DNA of 64,000 nt. Origin: Enoplolaimus lenunculus. Lineage: Eukaryota > Nematoda > Enoplea > Enoplida > Thoracostomopsidae. Both the position numbers and the translations under genes were made by a program. This document shows, piece by piece, positions 25,020 to 39,280 of this stretch; position 1 is the first letter of the stretch; the number at the start of each line of letters is the position of its first letter. Below the pieces are notes generated by a model that worked only from the letters and a program-made list of their open reading frames with translations, was not told the DNA's origin and did no database searches. The stretch is taken from assembly GCA_030248215.1 (NCBI GenBank), contig JASANG010002057.1, forward strand, positions 110,399-174,398, in the 5' to 3' direction.

Positions 25020-25745
25020 CATTTTTTCCTTTAAATTATGCCGGATTTAAAAAAAGATGATTATCGCAAACACACAAAACTGCTCCAAACACAAGACTAC
25101 TCAATTTAAAGAGCGAATTAAAAATAAGATCGTTTGAATACCTGAAGAAAATCTGGGGCGTATTCAAGGTGGGCGAATAGACGTTATATTCCCTTCATGA
25201 AGTTTCCAGTGAATCAAAAAAGCAGCAAATTTAACCGAAATTAGAATAATCGGATGCTAAAAGTCAAACAGTTCGGTTTTTTTCAACTTATGCCGCCCCA
25301 AAAAGAAATGCTGGCCACGCCCATGCTGGAAATATGTAAAAAATCAAAAAATGTCAGAAAAAAGTCGGAAAACTCAAAAAATCTATCACATCTCATAAAG
25401 TTTTGCACCCAGATGTATATAATAATAATAATTGTGGTGTCGTACAACTGTATAAGTTAAAGTACACCATGAGAACGTCCATGAATTTTCACGTTTACTA
25501 TTGTGCGCATTTCAATACAGCACAACCCGTGACGCAGAGTTTAGTATATGATGCTCGCTCTATGAATGTGAGGAAAGTCGAATTCTCGGGTGGACAAAAT
25601 AATATGTACGGCGTTGGCGTATGATATCAATGAATAAAAGATTTTGCCGAGCCGGCAGTATATAACCAGTTGGCATAAATAAATATATTTAACACAATGA
25701 TTTTGTCGAAATTTAATGGTGTAATAGTAAATCGTAGTATAAAGC

Positions 25746-25830
25746 ATATTTTTAAGCTTAAGACCTCAGTGTCAGACTAAGCCTATAAAACCTAAGCCAA
25801 CGCCTATTAGCCTGAGTTTAAGTAAAAAAT
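25746..25830. repeat. Degenerate TTAGGC telomere-like repeats
   Basis: A run of AAGCCTA and CCTAAGCC words (CCTAAGCCAACGCCTATTAG) over about 80 bp. Confidence 0.6.
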
Positions 25831-26417
25831 AGCTTAAGGTAATACTGTACTGCAGTTGCGATGGAAAACGAACCACGCATCAGTTGTACATAGGGGCGCT
25901 TCTGCAAAAACTGATTGGCCAAACACAATGAAAATTAAAAATAACTCCAATCGATATGCGAATAGAAAATAGCCTGCGTCGTCCACGTTCACCGTTTTCT
26001 GTATAACAGTAGAATTGAGTTGAACGTAATCACCTTAGTTAATCGTTTGATAGTGCAGCAGCAACCGGGTGCAACAAACGACCACCCTTTGTCGTGTGAA
26101 AATTTTGCATACGAACCAAAACGGAACAAAAACTGTGATAAAAATAGTACAGTCGCATTAATTGGTAAAATTGCCGTAGGTTATTCGTGCGTTCTAGAGT
26201 ATGTGCCCTGCCCTCGTTTGTTGGATCTGCTGCTGCGGCTCGCCACGGATTTCGTTATTAGCGTCAAAGTCGCACCGAGGGAATGGACATTTTTATACGG
26301 TGTTAAAATTTTTTTCAAAAAGTTAACAAAACAAGAAGCAGTTGTCCATATCTACATGTGTCTACGACCCAGATATCAAAGAAAACAGCCAATGTAAATT
26401 ATAAGTGACTACCCATT

Positions 26418-26592
26418 GGGCGGGCCCGTGGCCAACAAGGGGCATAGGAGATAAGCCCCTTGGAAATTTTTTTGCCCACCTAGAAAATATTCAACCTTGC
26501 TGGAAAGTCAACGAAAACTCTTGTATGCCGCTCGTAAAAACTTTTTAGCCGCCTCCCTAGAATGGCGAGCTAGCCTCGGGCCTGCCACTGGG
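26418..26592 (+). mobile_element. MITE, GCCCGTAGCCAG family
   Basis: About 175 bp from GGGCCCGTGGCCAACAAGGG to GAGCTAGCCTCGGGCCTGCC. The ends are inverted, and the interior AAATATTCAACCTTGC and TTTTTAGCC blocks match copies elsewhere in the window. It is non-coding. Confidence 0.7.
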
Positions 26593-26604
26593 AAACAGTG
26601 AGAC

Positions 26605-26695
26605 TACGCGGTAGGCTTAGACTTCGGCTTAAGATTAGGCTTATGTTTCGGATTAGGTTAAGGATTACTCTTAGGTTTAGGCATTAAGTTGTATC
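26605..26695. repeat. Degenerate TTAGGC telomere-like repeats
   Basis: GTAGGCTTAGACTTCGGC, TTAGGCTTATG and CTCTTAGGTTTAGGC occur within 90 bp, right after a MITE. Confidence 0.65.
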
Positions 26696-27547
26696 AGACA
26701 GGTTCCTATAGGTAACATGAGCCGATTCAACTATAAAGATGTTGAATACGAGCAGCAGTTGACTAAACATCGGCGTCACAACAACATATCACCATAGAAA
26801 CCCCCGCGTTTTAGTGCAATTAATACCTTTGAGAGAAAGCCATAGCATAGTGGACAAGCGAAAAATTACTCAGCATTTCAAGTCGTATTTATGATTTTAC
26901 TCTACTCAATGTGGTGTGTTAAGCCTGGCGCAAGCTAAAAAAAGCATTTAAGTTATTGTTTAAAACGCTACAGGGGTATAAACGCTAGTAAGGCATCGTT
27001 ATTACATTCCAGCAGGTACGTCTCACGTTAAACTTGGAATCAGTACATGAAGCGAAAGGTTTGAAAAGAAATTGGAAGGACATATATGCTACTGAATAGA
27101 CCATTGAAAATTAAATAATTTTTATACTTTCTGGTTTATGTGTATGTAGACCATTTACATAAAAATATATGGTATGTAACTATCATGAGAATGGTTTACA
27201 TTGTATAAATAGATCAGTTTTTAAAGGTGCAACGACTCATATTAAGAAATTGAATATATTACGGACTGTAAAAATATTACGATCTTTACAGAGTATTACC
27301 TACTTGGTTTTAAATGCTTCTAGGCAACAGGTTTCCAACTTATCATTCGAAACAAAGCAATGAGCTAATTTTCGTATTTTATAACAAAGTTCGTTTTATT
27401 ATATTGAATAAATGTTTAAAATATACCAGTTTATTTTTGTATTTGCTGTTCAAATTTAAGTCAATGCATTTAAACTGCGATTAAGCTGCGCTTCCGTAAA
27501 ACATAATTTATAGAATAAAACGTACTTGTACGCTTCTTGCTGCAAGC

Positions 27548-27612
27548 TAAAACCGGAGCCTAACTTTATTAACACTAAGCCTAAGGATAAGTTATGCCAA
27601 AATCTGCCTAAA
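27548..27612. repeat. Degenerate TTAGGC telomere-like repeats
   Basis: A short run including GAGCCTAAC, CTAAGCCTAAGG and CTGCCTAAA. Confidence 0.5.
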
Positions 27613-28757
27613 TTTCGAAAAAGCTGGCGGTTAAAGTGTACAGGAACTCGTGATTAGCAAGCTTACATTACTTTTCTATAGATATATGCTTTGTTGTCAT
27701 TTTCAAAAAACATACACATAACCTGGCACTAAATATGACTCAGCTCTCTGCTTACGCCTGTTTATGTTCCTATTTTAGAAATCGGATTAGAAGGTTTAAA
27801 TACACAACTAAATTCGTGTACGACTGGTGGGTATGGCGTTCTTATAATCGAAATCTAAATTGCCGTAAAACAAACATGTTGCGACCGACGAACTGGTGCA
27901 ACCGACAGCTGCGGTATTGAAAAACTAAGCGTGAACCGATTGATAAATGCAATGAGGGATTTATCTATTTTGTCAACGAAACCCAAAAGATAACGTGTAA
28001 CATTGCGGGTGCTTGTTTGACCAACTCGCTGTGAAAAACAAAATAACTGGGCAAGTAAAATACCTCGAAAAAAATTACGGTGATACCAATGAACCAAATG
28101 ATACAAAGAAAATCTTTATCTTATTTTTAAATCAGCCTAAAATAGTGACAACAGCAAGCTGGCATTAGTCTTTGGTAATGAAATAAAAAATAACTTTAAA
28201 AATTTTTGAAGCTAAAAATAGTTTCGGTTTTCTCACACAGACAGCGCAGAATAAAGTGCGTTTGTATCTTTACTTCCGACTATATATTATTCCTTAAGTA
28301 TTACTGTACGTGTTCCCAGAAAAAAATCCGCTATGTCAAGGGCAAGTAACCGATATGAAAACTAAGCATTTGATTGGTTTATCATTGATTAGCAGAAATC
28401 TAACAATTTTAACATTTCTGCTCCAACAAAGAACATGCGACCTTTATAACTGAAGTCCATAGGTTATAAATTTAAAATACTAAACTGACAGTAAATGCTA
28501 ACACCACTAATCCGCAGAGCCGCCGTTAGCGTCCCCAAACACCTACCGGTTGTAGGGGGTTCTGGCTAAAGCCTACTTTTTATATGAGGGACCGTGCAAC
28601 CCTAGACACTGCCCAGATGATCATAATGGGCCATCCACCATAATGCGCGCGCTTATATAAAAATTTGTCCAACCGCCCGGTAGTCATCTGCGTACAAATC
28701 GAAGCTGAAACTAGCATGTAGGTACAATTTAATGCGGTATGTAGACACTATTAATTG

Positions 28758-28791
28758 TCCCGACACTGTCCGAAGGCAGTCGGGACAAAAG
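28758..28791. other. Hairpin around TTGTCCCGA
   Basis: TTGTCCCGA and TCGGGACAA form a perfect 9-bp stem, extended by CTG/CAG across one bulged base. Its role is unknown. Confidence 0.45.
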
Positions 28792-30185
28792 GTAAAAAAT
28801 TAAGGAAAATAAATGTGTATATATGTGTTTGTGTTGTTGTCATGTATGTTTCCGATGCTATTTGAACACAGTGCAATATGTCTTTACATCCTCGTTAGGG
28901 ACTACCGGACTTTATAGTGGTCCCGTAATAGAATGTGTTAAAACGACGTCGGGCCTTACTCAGACCCACACATTTTTTGCAGTAGCGCGTGCAGTATAAA
29001 ACGTGGATGTTTCATAAATAACAAACAACATTGCTAACTATGAAAGTATACTTATTCTAAAGAAAATATAACCTCATATTTCAGAAACCAAACTTAGACG
29101 GCCAACTCGTTCCGATGCAAAATTCGTCTAATCAACTATTTCATGAAAAATAAGTTTATAAATAGGCAGATCAAGTTTAGCTCTAAAATGAGTTTTCTAA
29201 AACAGTATATCTCGCAGTACACCGAACAATACATATACCACAGTGTTCGATCTTGTGCAACTCAAAGCTATATGCATGCATCTATATTTTTAAGTTGTGA
29301 AATTTGTTCATAAAAACTATTCTCATTTTGACAGGAAACTAACGATTGATGAGGCAGTGCGAGAGTATACAAAAATAGTTCAATGCCCGCCGCCACAACT
29401 GCACAACAATTTGAATTGCAAAACTGCAAACATGAGTGCCGATTTTATGTGCGTTTCCTCGCTTTCCTACTCTGTGCAAAAGCTGTATACTGCTGTTTAG
29501 AGAGCAAGCACACTGAGAGGTATAATATTTGAGGATTCTTTGAAAACCGTGTTCACCACAGCCTGCTTGCGATTGGACGAAAACGCGAGACGGGCGTGAT
29601 GGCCAATTGCTGTTGAGTTATAAGAAATACTGTGAGCCAATGGGATCAAAGCTTTAATTTAAGCAGATCATAGTATTTTAAGGCTCACGTAGACTATTGG
29701 GAAACGTTAATTTATCGTTTGCTTGTTCCAATCAAACTCAAATGCAGTTTTTGTTGCAAAGTTTAAACGCGTTGCTTATAATTTACGAAAACAGGTTCAT
29801 ATTAAAAATTTGTTGCCAAATATTACATTTTAGAGCGAGATAAACGTACAACATTCGCTTAGAAAGTAAACAAAGGAATTATCATCATTAAAAGAAGTAG
29901 CGATCGCTCTTTACACCACTTTCAATCAGGAGCTTATCATACCTTAACCGGATCCTAAGGCCAAATTATGTTCCGCGACCCTAAAAACGTTAACGAAAGA
30001 ACTGGTGTTTCTACATATTTTTTCGTTTAAAATTTTCATTTTTGAAACTCTCGTCACGGGCCGATTGACAGTGCAAGTCCTAAGGCCGCGGCCTCGACAG
30101 CTTTCATTAAGGTTTGCCTTTGCGTTCAACACGTTCGTGCTATATTGCTGAATAAAAATTTCGGCGGTCATATATATCACTGGAT

Positions 30186-30352
30186 CCGTAACCAGAAGGG
30201 GTTGAGCCTCCTCCTAGTAAAATGTTGCCCCCACACCGCAAAAAATATTTAGCCTCGCTTGCAAACTCATCTGAATGCTTTTTATGCAACACTAAAAAAA
30301 AAAATTTTCAGCCCTTTTAGCAACGTGAGCTGGCTACGTGCTTGCATATACA
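30186..30352 (+). mobile_element. MITE, GCCCGTAGCCAG family (diverged)
   Basis: It begins GGATCCGTAACCAGAAGGGG and ends GCAACGTGAGCTGGCTACGT, with the family order of interior motifs. It is more diverged than the 49.4-kb copy. Confidence 0.6.
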
Positions 30353-32397
30353 ACGTAAAAAAATTCACCACTTTCGATCGAGCTGTACCTACATCCTCGA
30401 ATGTGATAACAGCCGTTAGGCGTTGTACACAATACCACTTTAAAAAGTTACCTTCAAAATAGGCGTTTTTGTTATCAAACGTAAGAAAAAACCTGAAAAT
30501 TTAAATTTCTTGCCCTCACAATATATTTTGCAGTTACATAATTCAGTAAATAATGAATTTATGATTTATTCACATCAAATTTTCAACGTATACGAATGGA
30601 CATCGCGTCAGACAGATCGAGATATTTATATGAGTAGTAAATGAAATTAATATTCAAATAGTGTAGGATCGCTGCATGTTAATATCACTAAAAATTACCT
30701 TATTTTAATTTGACAGGAACTTTTTTGGTTGAAAATTAATTCGACACCATTCACCTAATATTACCAAGGCATCTCTATAACGAGTACCGCAGGTTACCGG
30801 TGCCAATAACCCTCCTACGGTTGGCGGGGCACTTGTGGGTTCCGGATTATAATCGATCCAGCGTACAATTTCTAAAATTTTAGCTCTTTCGGTGCAATGT
30901 AAGTGAAGAATTGAGGAATTCGCGTTCGTTTGTCTTCTCTCTCACGCGGGTTTTCGTTCTAAACACCCTGTATGGTTACATTTTCAGCGTGTAATCAATT
31001 GATTTTAAATGTGAATAAAGTAAGCTAATTACAGGGTCTTTTCGGCTATCCTCCAGCCGGCGATGCAAAAATTTTCAAAATCCAGAGCACTGCTTAGTTA
31101 TTGTTGGAATTAAATTTGAAATGTACGGATATATGCCAAACTTGTAACCTCGCAGCATTGATGACCAGTAACCCATTATTAATGTTTGTATATGTCAGTA
31201 ATTCGACATTCATATCGGAAATTTCCAGAAGTAATCTAATCCCTATTGTGTTGTTCACAATCGCTTTTTTCACCAATAAATACGTATTAACTTCATTCAC
31301 GATATTTTCATTGGCTCATTGACCAAACCCTTGACAGTTTTATTATTTTCCGCGTAACTTTTGCAACGCAAGTTCAAAAAATAGTATTACGAAAATTTTA
31401 AACGAATGAAAATTTGTAAATAACATATAATTTGTCAACTGCAGTAGACATGGCTGGACAGTATTCGAATTTTTAGAGTTAGGGGCAGGTACTTTTGCGT
31501 TGCGCTTGATTCTCTCAAACACCCAGTTGTGTTGTCGGAAAAACTCTGTTTCCCTCAATGTCAGTCCGGAACTCTAATATTTTCAACCACAAATTTTAAA
31601 AAATATTACTACACACGCGTTATTACTTCACTGGGACGGTGTAATTCTAATAGACGGTAATTTCCGCGGCGTATCGAGGAACTGAAGAAAAGGGAATGGG
31701 CTCCAAAAGACACTCAAATATTTATTGGGTTTTAAGGCCCAATTGGCTAATAGTTAGCGATGGTTCAGCGAGACAGTGTCAACTGCTTAAACAAAATTAA
31801 TAGAATAAGGGGCCTCCGACCCCTGGCATTTTCTCGGTACGCCCTTGGGCAATTTTTAAATTCACGGAAAGCATTGAAATTAAATTACACTTTTATACCT
31901 ACAAACTTAATTTCGAAACGCTATCGGTATGGCGTAGTTGAGATGTGCATTTTATAGTTGCAGTACTGTGTCTGTGTGCGCAGCGGTTTGAACGTCCGTT
32001 GGGAATACAAAACTCTAATTCGAATATAATTTGCATATTTGTGCAGTATAAAGAGAGAGTCGCTAAAGCGAGTGACGCTCTTGTTTGGCTTGAAAAATTT
32101 CTCGTAGATAAATCGTGTCATATCGTATTAGAAATTTTATTCGCACATTAGTCCCACAGCTCAATCTAAAACGATGGGGCTCAAAATGTAGTGTGATGAG
32201 AGTTCATGGCTGATTCCGTGATTAGTTGAATGTATGGGTGATGATAAACTTAGAAAGCAAATTCTATTTTTGCCTTTTGCGTATTGAAATTGGCAATATC
32301 GTGTCTCAGGAAAGGGTAGAAAACAATGGTCCATGTAAAGATCAGACGCGGAACGTTTTCCTGTGGGAGGGACTGCAATAGAGAAAGCTTAATTTTT

Positions 32398-32495
32398 TCG
32401 CTTGGTTTAGGCTTAGGCTTAGTAGTATGCTCAATATTACGCTTAGGCTTTCGCTTTTGCTAGGCTTTGGCGTAGGCTTAGGAATATGCTTATAA
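32398..32495. repeat. TTAGGC telomere-like repeats
   Basis: GTTTAGGCTTAGGCTTAG, TTACGCTTAGGC and GCGTAGGCTTAGG fall within 100 bp, including two perfect adjacent TTAGGC units. Confidence 0.7.
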
Positions 32496-32589
32496 TACAG
32501 TTCCGCCCCTGTTCTTTACGTTAGCCAAAACAGTTAAGCCGTAAAATTGCCGAGAAAGACAAACTTCATTCGACCTAGCGCGGGGTACA

Positions 32590-32835
32590 AAATGTATCAA
32601 TGAGCGTTGTGTGTTTGTCCGACCCCCTCCGTATTCAGGAGGTGCCGCCAACTGATATACAGTACTGAGTAATCGTATAAGCTTCGGCTATAAACTCGGA
32701 GCGAGATAAGTTCAAATTCTAAATATTGGTGCAAATTACGCTCTAAACGATCGGGGTCAGGCAAAAACACAACGCGCACTGGGTACATTCTTTTCTACAC
32801 GAAATGTGTGTATCCTTGTCTATCGTCCATTCTTG
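32590..32835. mobile_element. MITE, CAAGAGTG family, third copy (partial or diverged)
   Basis: The block AACGCGCACTGGGTACATTC, and the end TCCATTCTTG, match the right arm of the elements at 2.75-3.46 kb. GTTTGTCCGACCCCCTCC corresponds to their interior. Only one arm is well preserved. Confidence 0.6.
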
Positions 32836-34520
32836 TTCATACCTAGCGAAATTGAAGTATATATATCTCTGAACGTTTGTTTTTAACCGACAAAACGTAA
32901 GTTTCCACCACAATGTCAACTAAATCTTTGTGAGAGCTTTTGGCATAAATTTTGTCTGCAAGACCCGTTGTAATAAATTTCTTTTTAAAACGAGATGTTA
33001 GTATATTTCAGAATTTTTACTGCTACCGGCTGATTTAAACGCTCTTAGAAATAAGTAAACTTCACTCGGACAGCACCGCGCATACGCTTCTTAACGATAT
33101 TCTAAAATCCAGTAAGGTTTAATGTGTAAACTTGAAATCGCTCATAACAGACGCATGGCCAAGCAAGCCCCTTCTTCGTGCCGGATTAAGGTGGTGGAAG
33201 GCGCTGGAGCCGATATGACCAGGATGCCTGGGGCTCATATGACTAGCGGGACCTTTTATTAACTATAATTATTTTATACACTAGAGCTCTAAAATGATAC
33301 ATTTTAATGAAACAAATTGTACCAAAAGTACGAAACAAAATTTACGACCCAAGGACTGTTCTAGATTTGCTTTTAGAGAAGTCAGTTTTCGGTTGGTGGG
33401 AGGCTTTCTTTTGGTAGGAGGCCCGGTGCCACGGCTTTCTGGCCCGCCGTTTAATCCTCCGGCGCTGCCCATTCTATTTTCTGATTTCAAAAATCTTTTT
33501 ACCTGCATATTTTTTCGAAACCTTGAGAAATAAAATTCACTAAATGGAAACATTTCACTAATGCCATTAGGTGGGAAGCTAACTGATATCTTGGCGGACT
33601 ATTGATTTTGTGGCGATAATAAATTTAGCTAAAGATTGATATTATATAGTTGCATATAACACGAGTCAAAACTTATTCGATTTTATATGCACTACACACA
33701 ACAGAAAAATGAAATAATTTAATCGCTCTCCCGAACGATCAGGGCCAGAGCAGCGCCTCCAAAAAGTTTGGTCGTTGGCACGGCCTACCTTATATCACCC
33801 AACATGACGTCCTAAAACTATTACAGATACCGAGGTCCTACCGACCCGGAGCCTGCAGTTTGAGGGAACTCGGTCATTGTCTGCCCCGGCACTGAGAACA
33901 AGCAACACTTTAGTCCACAAACATATATAATTATCAGTAGTAAATTACAAAATTAACATCCGGAACGCAATCAACAGCATCAAACGCCTTATTAATTGCT
34001 CTCTAATTTTGAAAAACTGCAAATTTTACGCATCACAGCTTAATAGCATTAAAGCCGGGATTCACACATACACACACAATCAAAATGATAATAAAAAGGA
34101 AATCCTCGAAATTACCGTCGTTCACAGTCCCAATCCTGCAAACGTTGCCTGCATTAAGCAGCGAGAGCAACACCGAATTCATGTCCTATACGAAACGTTT
34201 GTGCAAGATGGGGGAAACTGCAGTTTCTTAAGGTTCTTGAAGCACCTTTTAAATATACAGGCATTTTGATGTAGATCAACAAGTGTCTATAGGAATTTTT
34301 GACCAACAGTTCATTTATAACTTTCTCCACTGGACCATAGTTTGAAACCCAAAATTAATATTCTGGAAGTGCCCACGTGCGCATTTACTGCTGGTATTAG
34401 CCAACCATTGTAAGGTCAACGTATTGTGGACTACAACAGCAGAATTGTTTGATACGCTATCACAATGCGATTGCTCAAACTCGAAATATAGAGCACTCAG
34501 ACATGTTGCAAACATCAGTG

Positions 34521-34551
<31 letters not shown>
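34521..34551. repeat. (CAA)n microsatellite
   Basis: About ten uninterrupted CAA units. On the minus strand it reads as poly-cysteine in a chance open frame and is not taken as coding. Confidence 0.95.
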
Positions 34552-36837
34552 GTATTTTGAATATAAATTTTTAACCTTGCAGCCAGCATTCAATATCTTT
34601 ACGTTTGCACAGTGAAACGAACATCACGCTTTATTGTAATATTGAAAGGTTCTACAGTACAAAAGATATCATTTTGTTTAAAATCACACAATGTCGCCGC
34701 TGAGTTCGATTCTCGACGACTTTAAGCTGCGTTATGGGTACTGTGTGAGTTCGAGTTAAAAGCTATTAGTGGCGGATTCGAATATATTTCTGACGGAGCA
34801 GACCGCGTGTCATATATAACAGTAACAATAGCTCACTGAAAGAAAACGATCGGGAAGCCAAACGCAATTTTAGTATAAACTCTTAATGCATTATTTTGAT
34901 TCTGATCGCCGTGGACGGCCTGAATCCCCCTTAGATCCGCCCGTAAATGCTACGGTAAGCATACGCTTAAACTTTTAGTCTATTAAGTTAAGGACTGTCT
35001 GACACATTTTAACAGAAGATGAGATGTATATATACTTTATCAAAGGGCGGATACGATCTACTCAAGTGCATTTTGTAAACGTAAACATATTACCAAAACG
35101 AAAAGACCAGCCGGCAGTTGCGAAAATTCGAAGTTAAATATGACACTGTTAGTTACACCCGGAGATACAAAAAAACGTAAATTTGTAAACTTTAATAATG
35201 TATGTTTAATGATGAATTAATTTAAATTTTCTGATTATCGCATTACCTCCGTGAAAATCGCTTGTACAATTTAAAAAGAACCTACAGAGCTGTTCTTGAC
35301 AAATAATAGCTATATAATAGAAAATTAGGTTAGATATAAGTTAAAATTGTCGCTGTCTAAGTATTTTTATTGATTAAAGATTGAAGTTAAATAGGTCTTT
35401 TGGATGAGGTGCTAAAATAATGTTCACGGCTAACTTAGTAATTCAATCAAAGTTGGATCACCTTAAGTTGCCTTCGGGCGAAAACAATACTTGTTACTAC
35501 TTAATTTTCTTCACTATTTTCTGAAAATTTTCTTTCTACTTTGGGAATGGTTGGTTGTATTATTACTACTCGACACAATGTCATTAGCCATTGCTTGCAT
35601 GGGGTTGTATGGTAAATTAAATGTTAAGCAGCTGTGGACGAAATGCAAGTCATCGAGAGGATATTGATAATCTACCAGTTTCATGATCTGAAAACGTGAG
35701 CTTATGAGCGGATCATTTTAAAAAGCGGTCATGAAAAACTCATTTAAATATTTCTCAAAGAAGCTTCGGGATCTTATTCTGGTAGTGCCCGTGAGAATCT
35801 GCGTGCCTCTTGTGGACACCATTTTACGTGATTACAGTCAAGGCGGCTACTTGCTGATGCTTGATCATACCCATTGAATTATCGCAAAGAAATTTCATCT
35901 TAGTCCATTGCGCCCCTTTTGTCTTGAAATCACCAAAGGTAACGTTGCTTGATAACCTTAAAAGGGCTATGTATACTTGATGTTTTGAATGGAAAGCTAC
36001 TTATATAATTCTTAAACTTTCAGTTATAGTTAAGGGGATAACAACAGATGTAAGTAGAACACTGGGTGCAAAATTTACGTTATATTCTTTACGATAGTAT
36101 CCTTAGCTCTAGTTTTTGACGATTTGACAGAAATTATTAAAATAGTAAACTGGACACCACAAACACGGTGATATAGACTCAATTACTACATCTAGACAGT
36201 AAAAGCGGTTAATTTTAAAAACACGAAACACAATAAAACGAACTTTTGCTGAAACAAATAAAGTCATGTGACAAACTGCCTAGGACCGGAACAGCACTCA
36301 CAAACGTGCCAATAGGGTTCCGTCCCTTTAGATAAAGTTTCAATTTGAACCCTAGCACAATTTGTTATCCTCGCGTCTACTTATTGCAGATTTGACAAAT
36401 TCCCGTAGATCTGAAATTTTTTGCTCCCAACCCGATGACATGCTCGGCTGGTTGCCAACCTACCCAGAACACACATTGTTATCGTCTCGGTTGATTCGAC
36501 ACTACAAAATTACAAATCAATTAGTGAATGTTATCTTGTTAAAATTATCCGTTTGTTTACTCTACAGGTGACCACCGCGTTCAAAACGACGTTATATTCA
36601 ACATACGCGTGATACCAGCTGCATGGTATCGAAAGTACATTTAACTCACTTAAAATTGACTTGTGATGATAACAAAGACTAATTTACTTTTACTCAGATA
36701 CGCACGCCATGCACATGCTATAATCCGGAACTTGAGGTCGTATTTCTTATCTGTAAACCGAGCGTATCATATACCTTCAAAGGGTAGTGATAATGACATG
36801 TTCAATAAAAGAAATAGTATACGTATTTTTGCCTCCT

Positions 36838-36900
36838 GTACTTAGGCTTAGGCTTAGGTTCAGGAAATGACTTACAGAAGTCAAAGTTTAAGCTTGACCT
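36838..36900. repeat. TTAGGC telomere-like repeats
   Basis: CTTAGGCTTAGGCTTAGG gives nearly three perfect telomere units in a row, followed by decayed words. Confidence 0.75.
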
Positions 36901-38253
36901 TAACTGTGGGGGGAAGTGTACTTAAGTACAAGATCTATTGAACTTGTTCATTGTGTTTGTAATTGTCGGTAAGAAATATCTGGCTTGTTATCTAGGGAGC
37001 CATCTTTGATGTACCTCCGACTTTGGTAGAATTTTTACTGGAGGTTTTCGCTGTTTCAAAAGTGTAAATTTTCGTTTTTTGTGCATATTAGTACCCTTTG
37101 GTATGTTTATTTGCAACATTGAAGTAATTTTGAGAGCCCTTATTAATGAGTTCTCAGTAAGACTTGAAAACAATTTTTAACGACACTTTGTATACGAGAT
37201 TATTAAAAATAAAACTAACAAACTCAAAATTATTTGCAATAAGCTAATTTTGTTTCACTTCCGATACTGGCAAAATTTGTCGACCTCCGACTCATGATTT
37301 GTAACTTCCGGTTGTACGCTGATTATAACCAAGCAGTTGGAGTAACATTCACAGGCTGGATTCGAACTCGCCGGTTACAATTTGTTTTGTCAATGGTGAA
37401 AGTTTCAAAGGGATATTTAAGCTACTCTAAAAGGGCCTTTAGAAAATTGTACTAAAAATTGAATAAACCTTAAGCTCACAAACGTGATACATATGCATAA
37501 AGCAACCGATACATGCCACTCGCAGATTATAATCACGAAGCATAGCACGGCGAAGACAGCTGCAGACAAAGCATTTCAACTTGTAATTAAACAATTTGAC
37601 CATGTATAAGCGTCTATACGAGCTTTTTATCACATCATTTTACCATTTAAATGGTTATTTTATTTGTATTTTGAAATGAATGAAATGAGTTATTCGGTAT
37701 ATAAATCGTCGGACTACACACTTACGTTCAACAGTGCAATATTTCTACATATGAGCAGTTCCTGTTCGAATTACTTAGTTCTGTGACGAGCCGAAACCAA
37801 AAGCTGAAAAGCAGCACACGATTCCGGCAAAGCCAACTTATTTGGCACGCGAAAATACGTATTGAAAATTCGAAACTGTTGGATTTAACTCAAAGCCGGT
37901 ATGACTTTAGTAGAATCTTGAACATGAGTCATGTCTTTATAATCCAGTCATTATCACAATTCCATATTGTAGGTGAAATCGGATGTGCAAAGGCGTCCCT
38001 CGATTCACTCTTGAATAAATTAAACTACGCTTTTTGCTGGAGGTTTCGGCAATGAAATTTTTCGTATCTTTATAAAAGCTGCGCGCTTCAGTGAATTTGC
38101 TTTTACTTTGCAGGAGAATTTGAAGCTCTAAGTACGGAAAATTTGTAAAAAGCACATCAAAACCACAATTTTTGAAAACGCTGCAAATTATTATCGTTTA
38201 AATTTAATAAAAGTCAGCTTAATTTTAATTACATTAATATTTTGCTTCATGGG

Positions 38254-38333
38254 CACCGGATATCCGGATATGTATCTAAAAAGAAGTATCTATCCGGATA
38301 TCCGGATGTCCGCCGGATATACGAAATGCAATT
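38254..38333. repeat. CCGGATATCC palindrome cluster
   Basis: Four GGATATCC or CGGATATC words within 80 bp (CACCGGATATCCGGATATG and TATCCGGATATCCGGATG). It is probably the end of a palindromic repeat element; no partner end was found nearby. Confidence 0.5.
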
Positions 38334-39280
38334 GGGTAAAATTTTTTTGGAATAATTTGCATTGTTTCACCAAATCACCACTACAGTAAGCTGGAGCTGA
38401 CGAATAATAATTCTGTATTTAAACCTGAGTCAGAATATGAAATTATTACCGATTTTTACGTGTAGATTCGGTTTTTACGGTGTATATTGTTTCGGATCTG
38501 CGGTGGCACTTGTGTATGAGAAGTACTTAGTTTAGTGTTCGAACTTTTCGTGTTTTGTGTTTGAGATAAATTATACGTATACTTAAGATGGCGCTATACT
38601 TTTGATGACGTCAGTCACCGTACTGAGCGTACAATACTGTACCGCAAAGCACGTGAATTTCTACATGGCATAAGTAATTCACAAACAAAATTTTTTAACT
38701 TGCGGTGCCGCCCACCCTTATCTGTTGCAAACTTTTTCTATCGCTTAAACAATTTATGTGCTAACTGTTACCATGTATATGTTAGCTTATAGAGGTTCCA
38801 CATAAGAAACAGCTCCATTTGTTTGATGGACAAGCGAAATTTCTTGCAAAACACAATTAGTGCGATGTAGAAAAATGCCATTACATTAAACGTTTTATTT
38901 GTACACATTCCGTGAAACGCTCTGTCAATTTTATGCAATGTTCTGTTGTTAACAATAAAAATATACCAACACTTTGGTTTTTGGTGTTCCAGTCACTTTA
39001 TGCGGGGTTCACGTTATAAAAGGGGTAAGCTGAAACGCGCTTTGTCCGCATTACAGTAACGGGTAACATTTTATCGGCACGTCGATCCGCTATCAAATTC
39101 AAAAAATTTGGATTGTCTGTTATCCTGATGTGAGATGAGATTCACTGTTTGTACTGCAATATCATATAGTATTCGAAATATTGTCCTTCAATATCATATG
39201 ACAAGTTTGAAAATTTCGTGCAAGGAGGACCATGTAAACCTCGCCGCCGTCCCAAAATGCCTCCATCCTATCGCAATTTG

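Noticed and set aside
26020-26397. 125-codon plus-strand open frame
   Set aside because: It has no ATG at its start, no recognised motif and no splice partners; it is probably chance.
28640-28670. TATA-like word TTATATAAAA as a promoter
   Set aside because: No gene with an open frame or exon follows it; such words are expected by chance in AT-rich DNA.
37340-37375. tRNA-like T-loop word GGATTCGAACTCG
   Set aside because: The surrounding sequence does not fold into a tRNA; only a B-box-like stretch is present.
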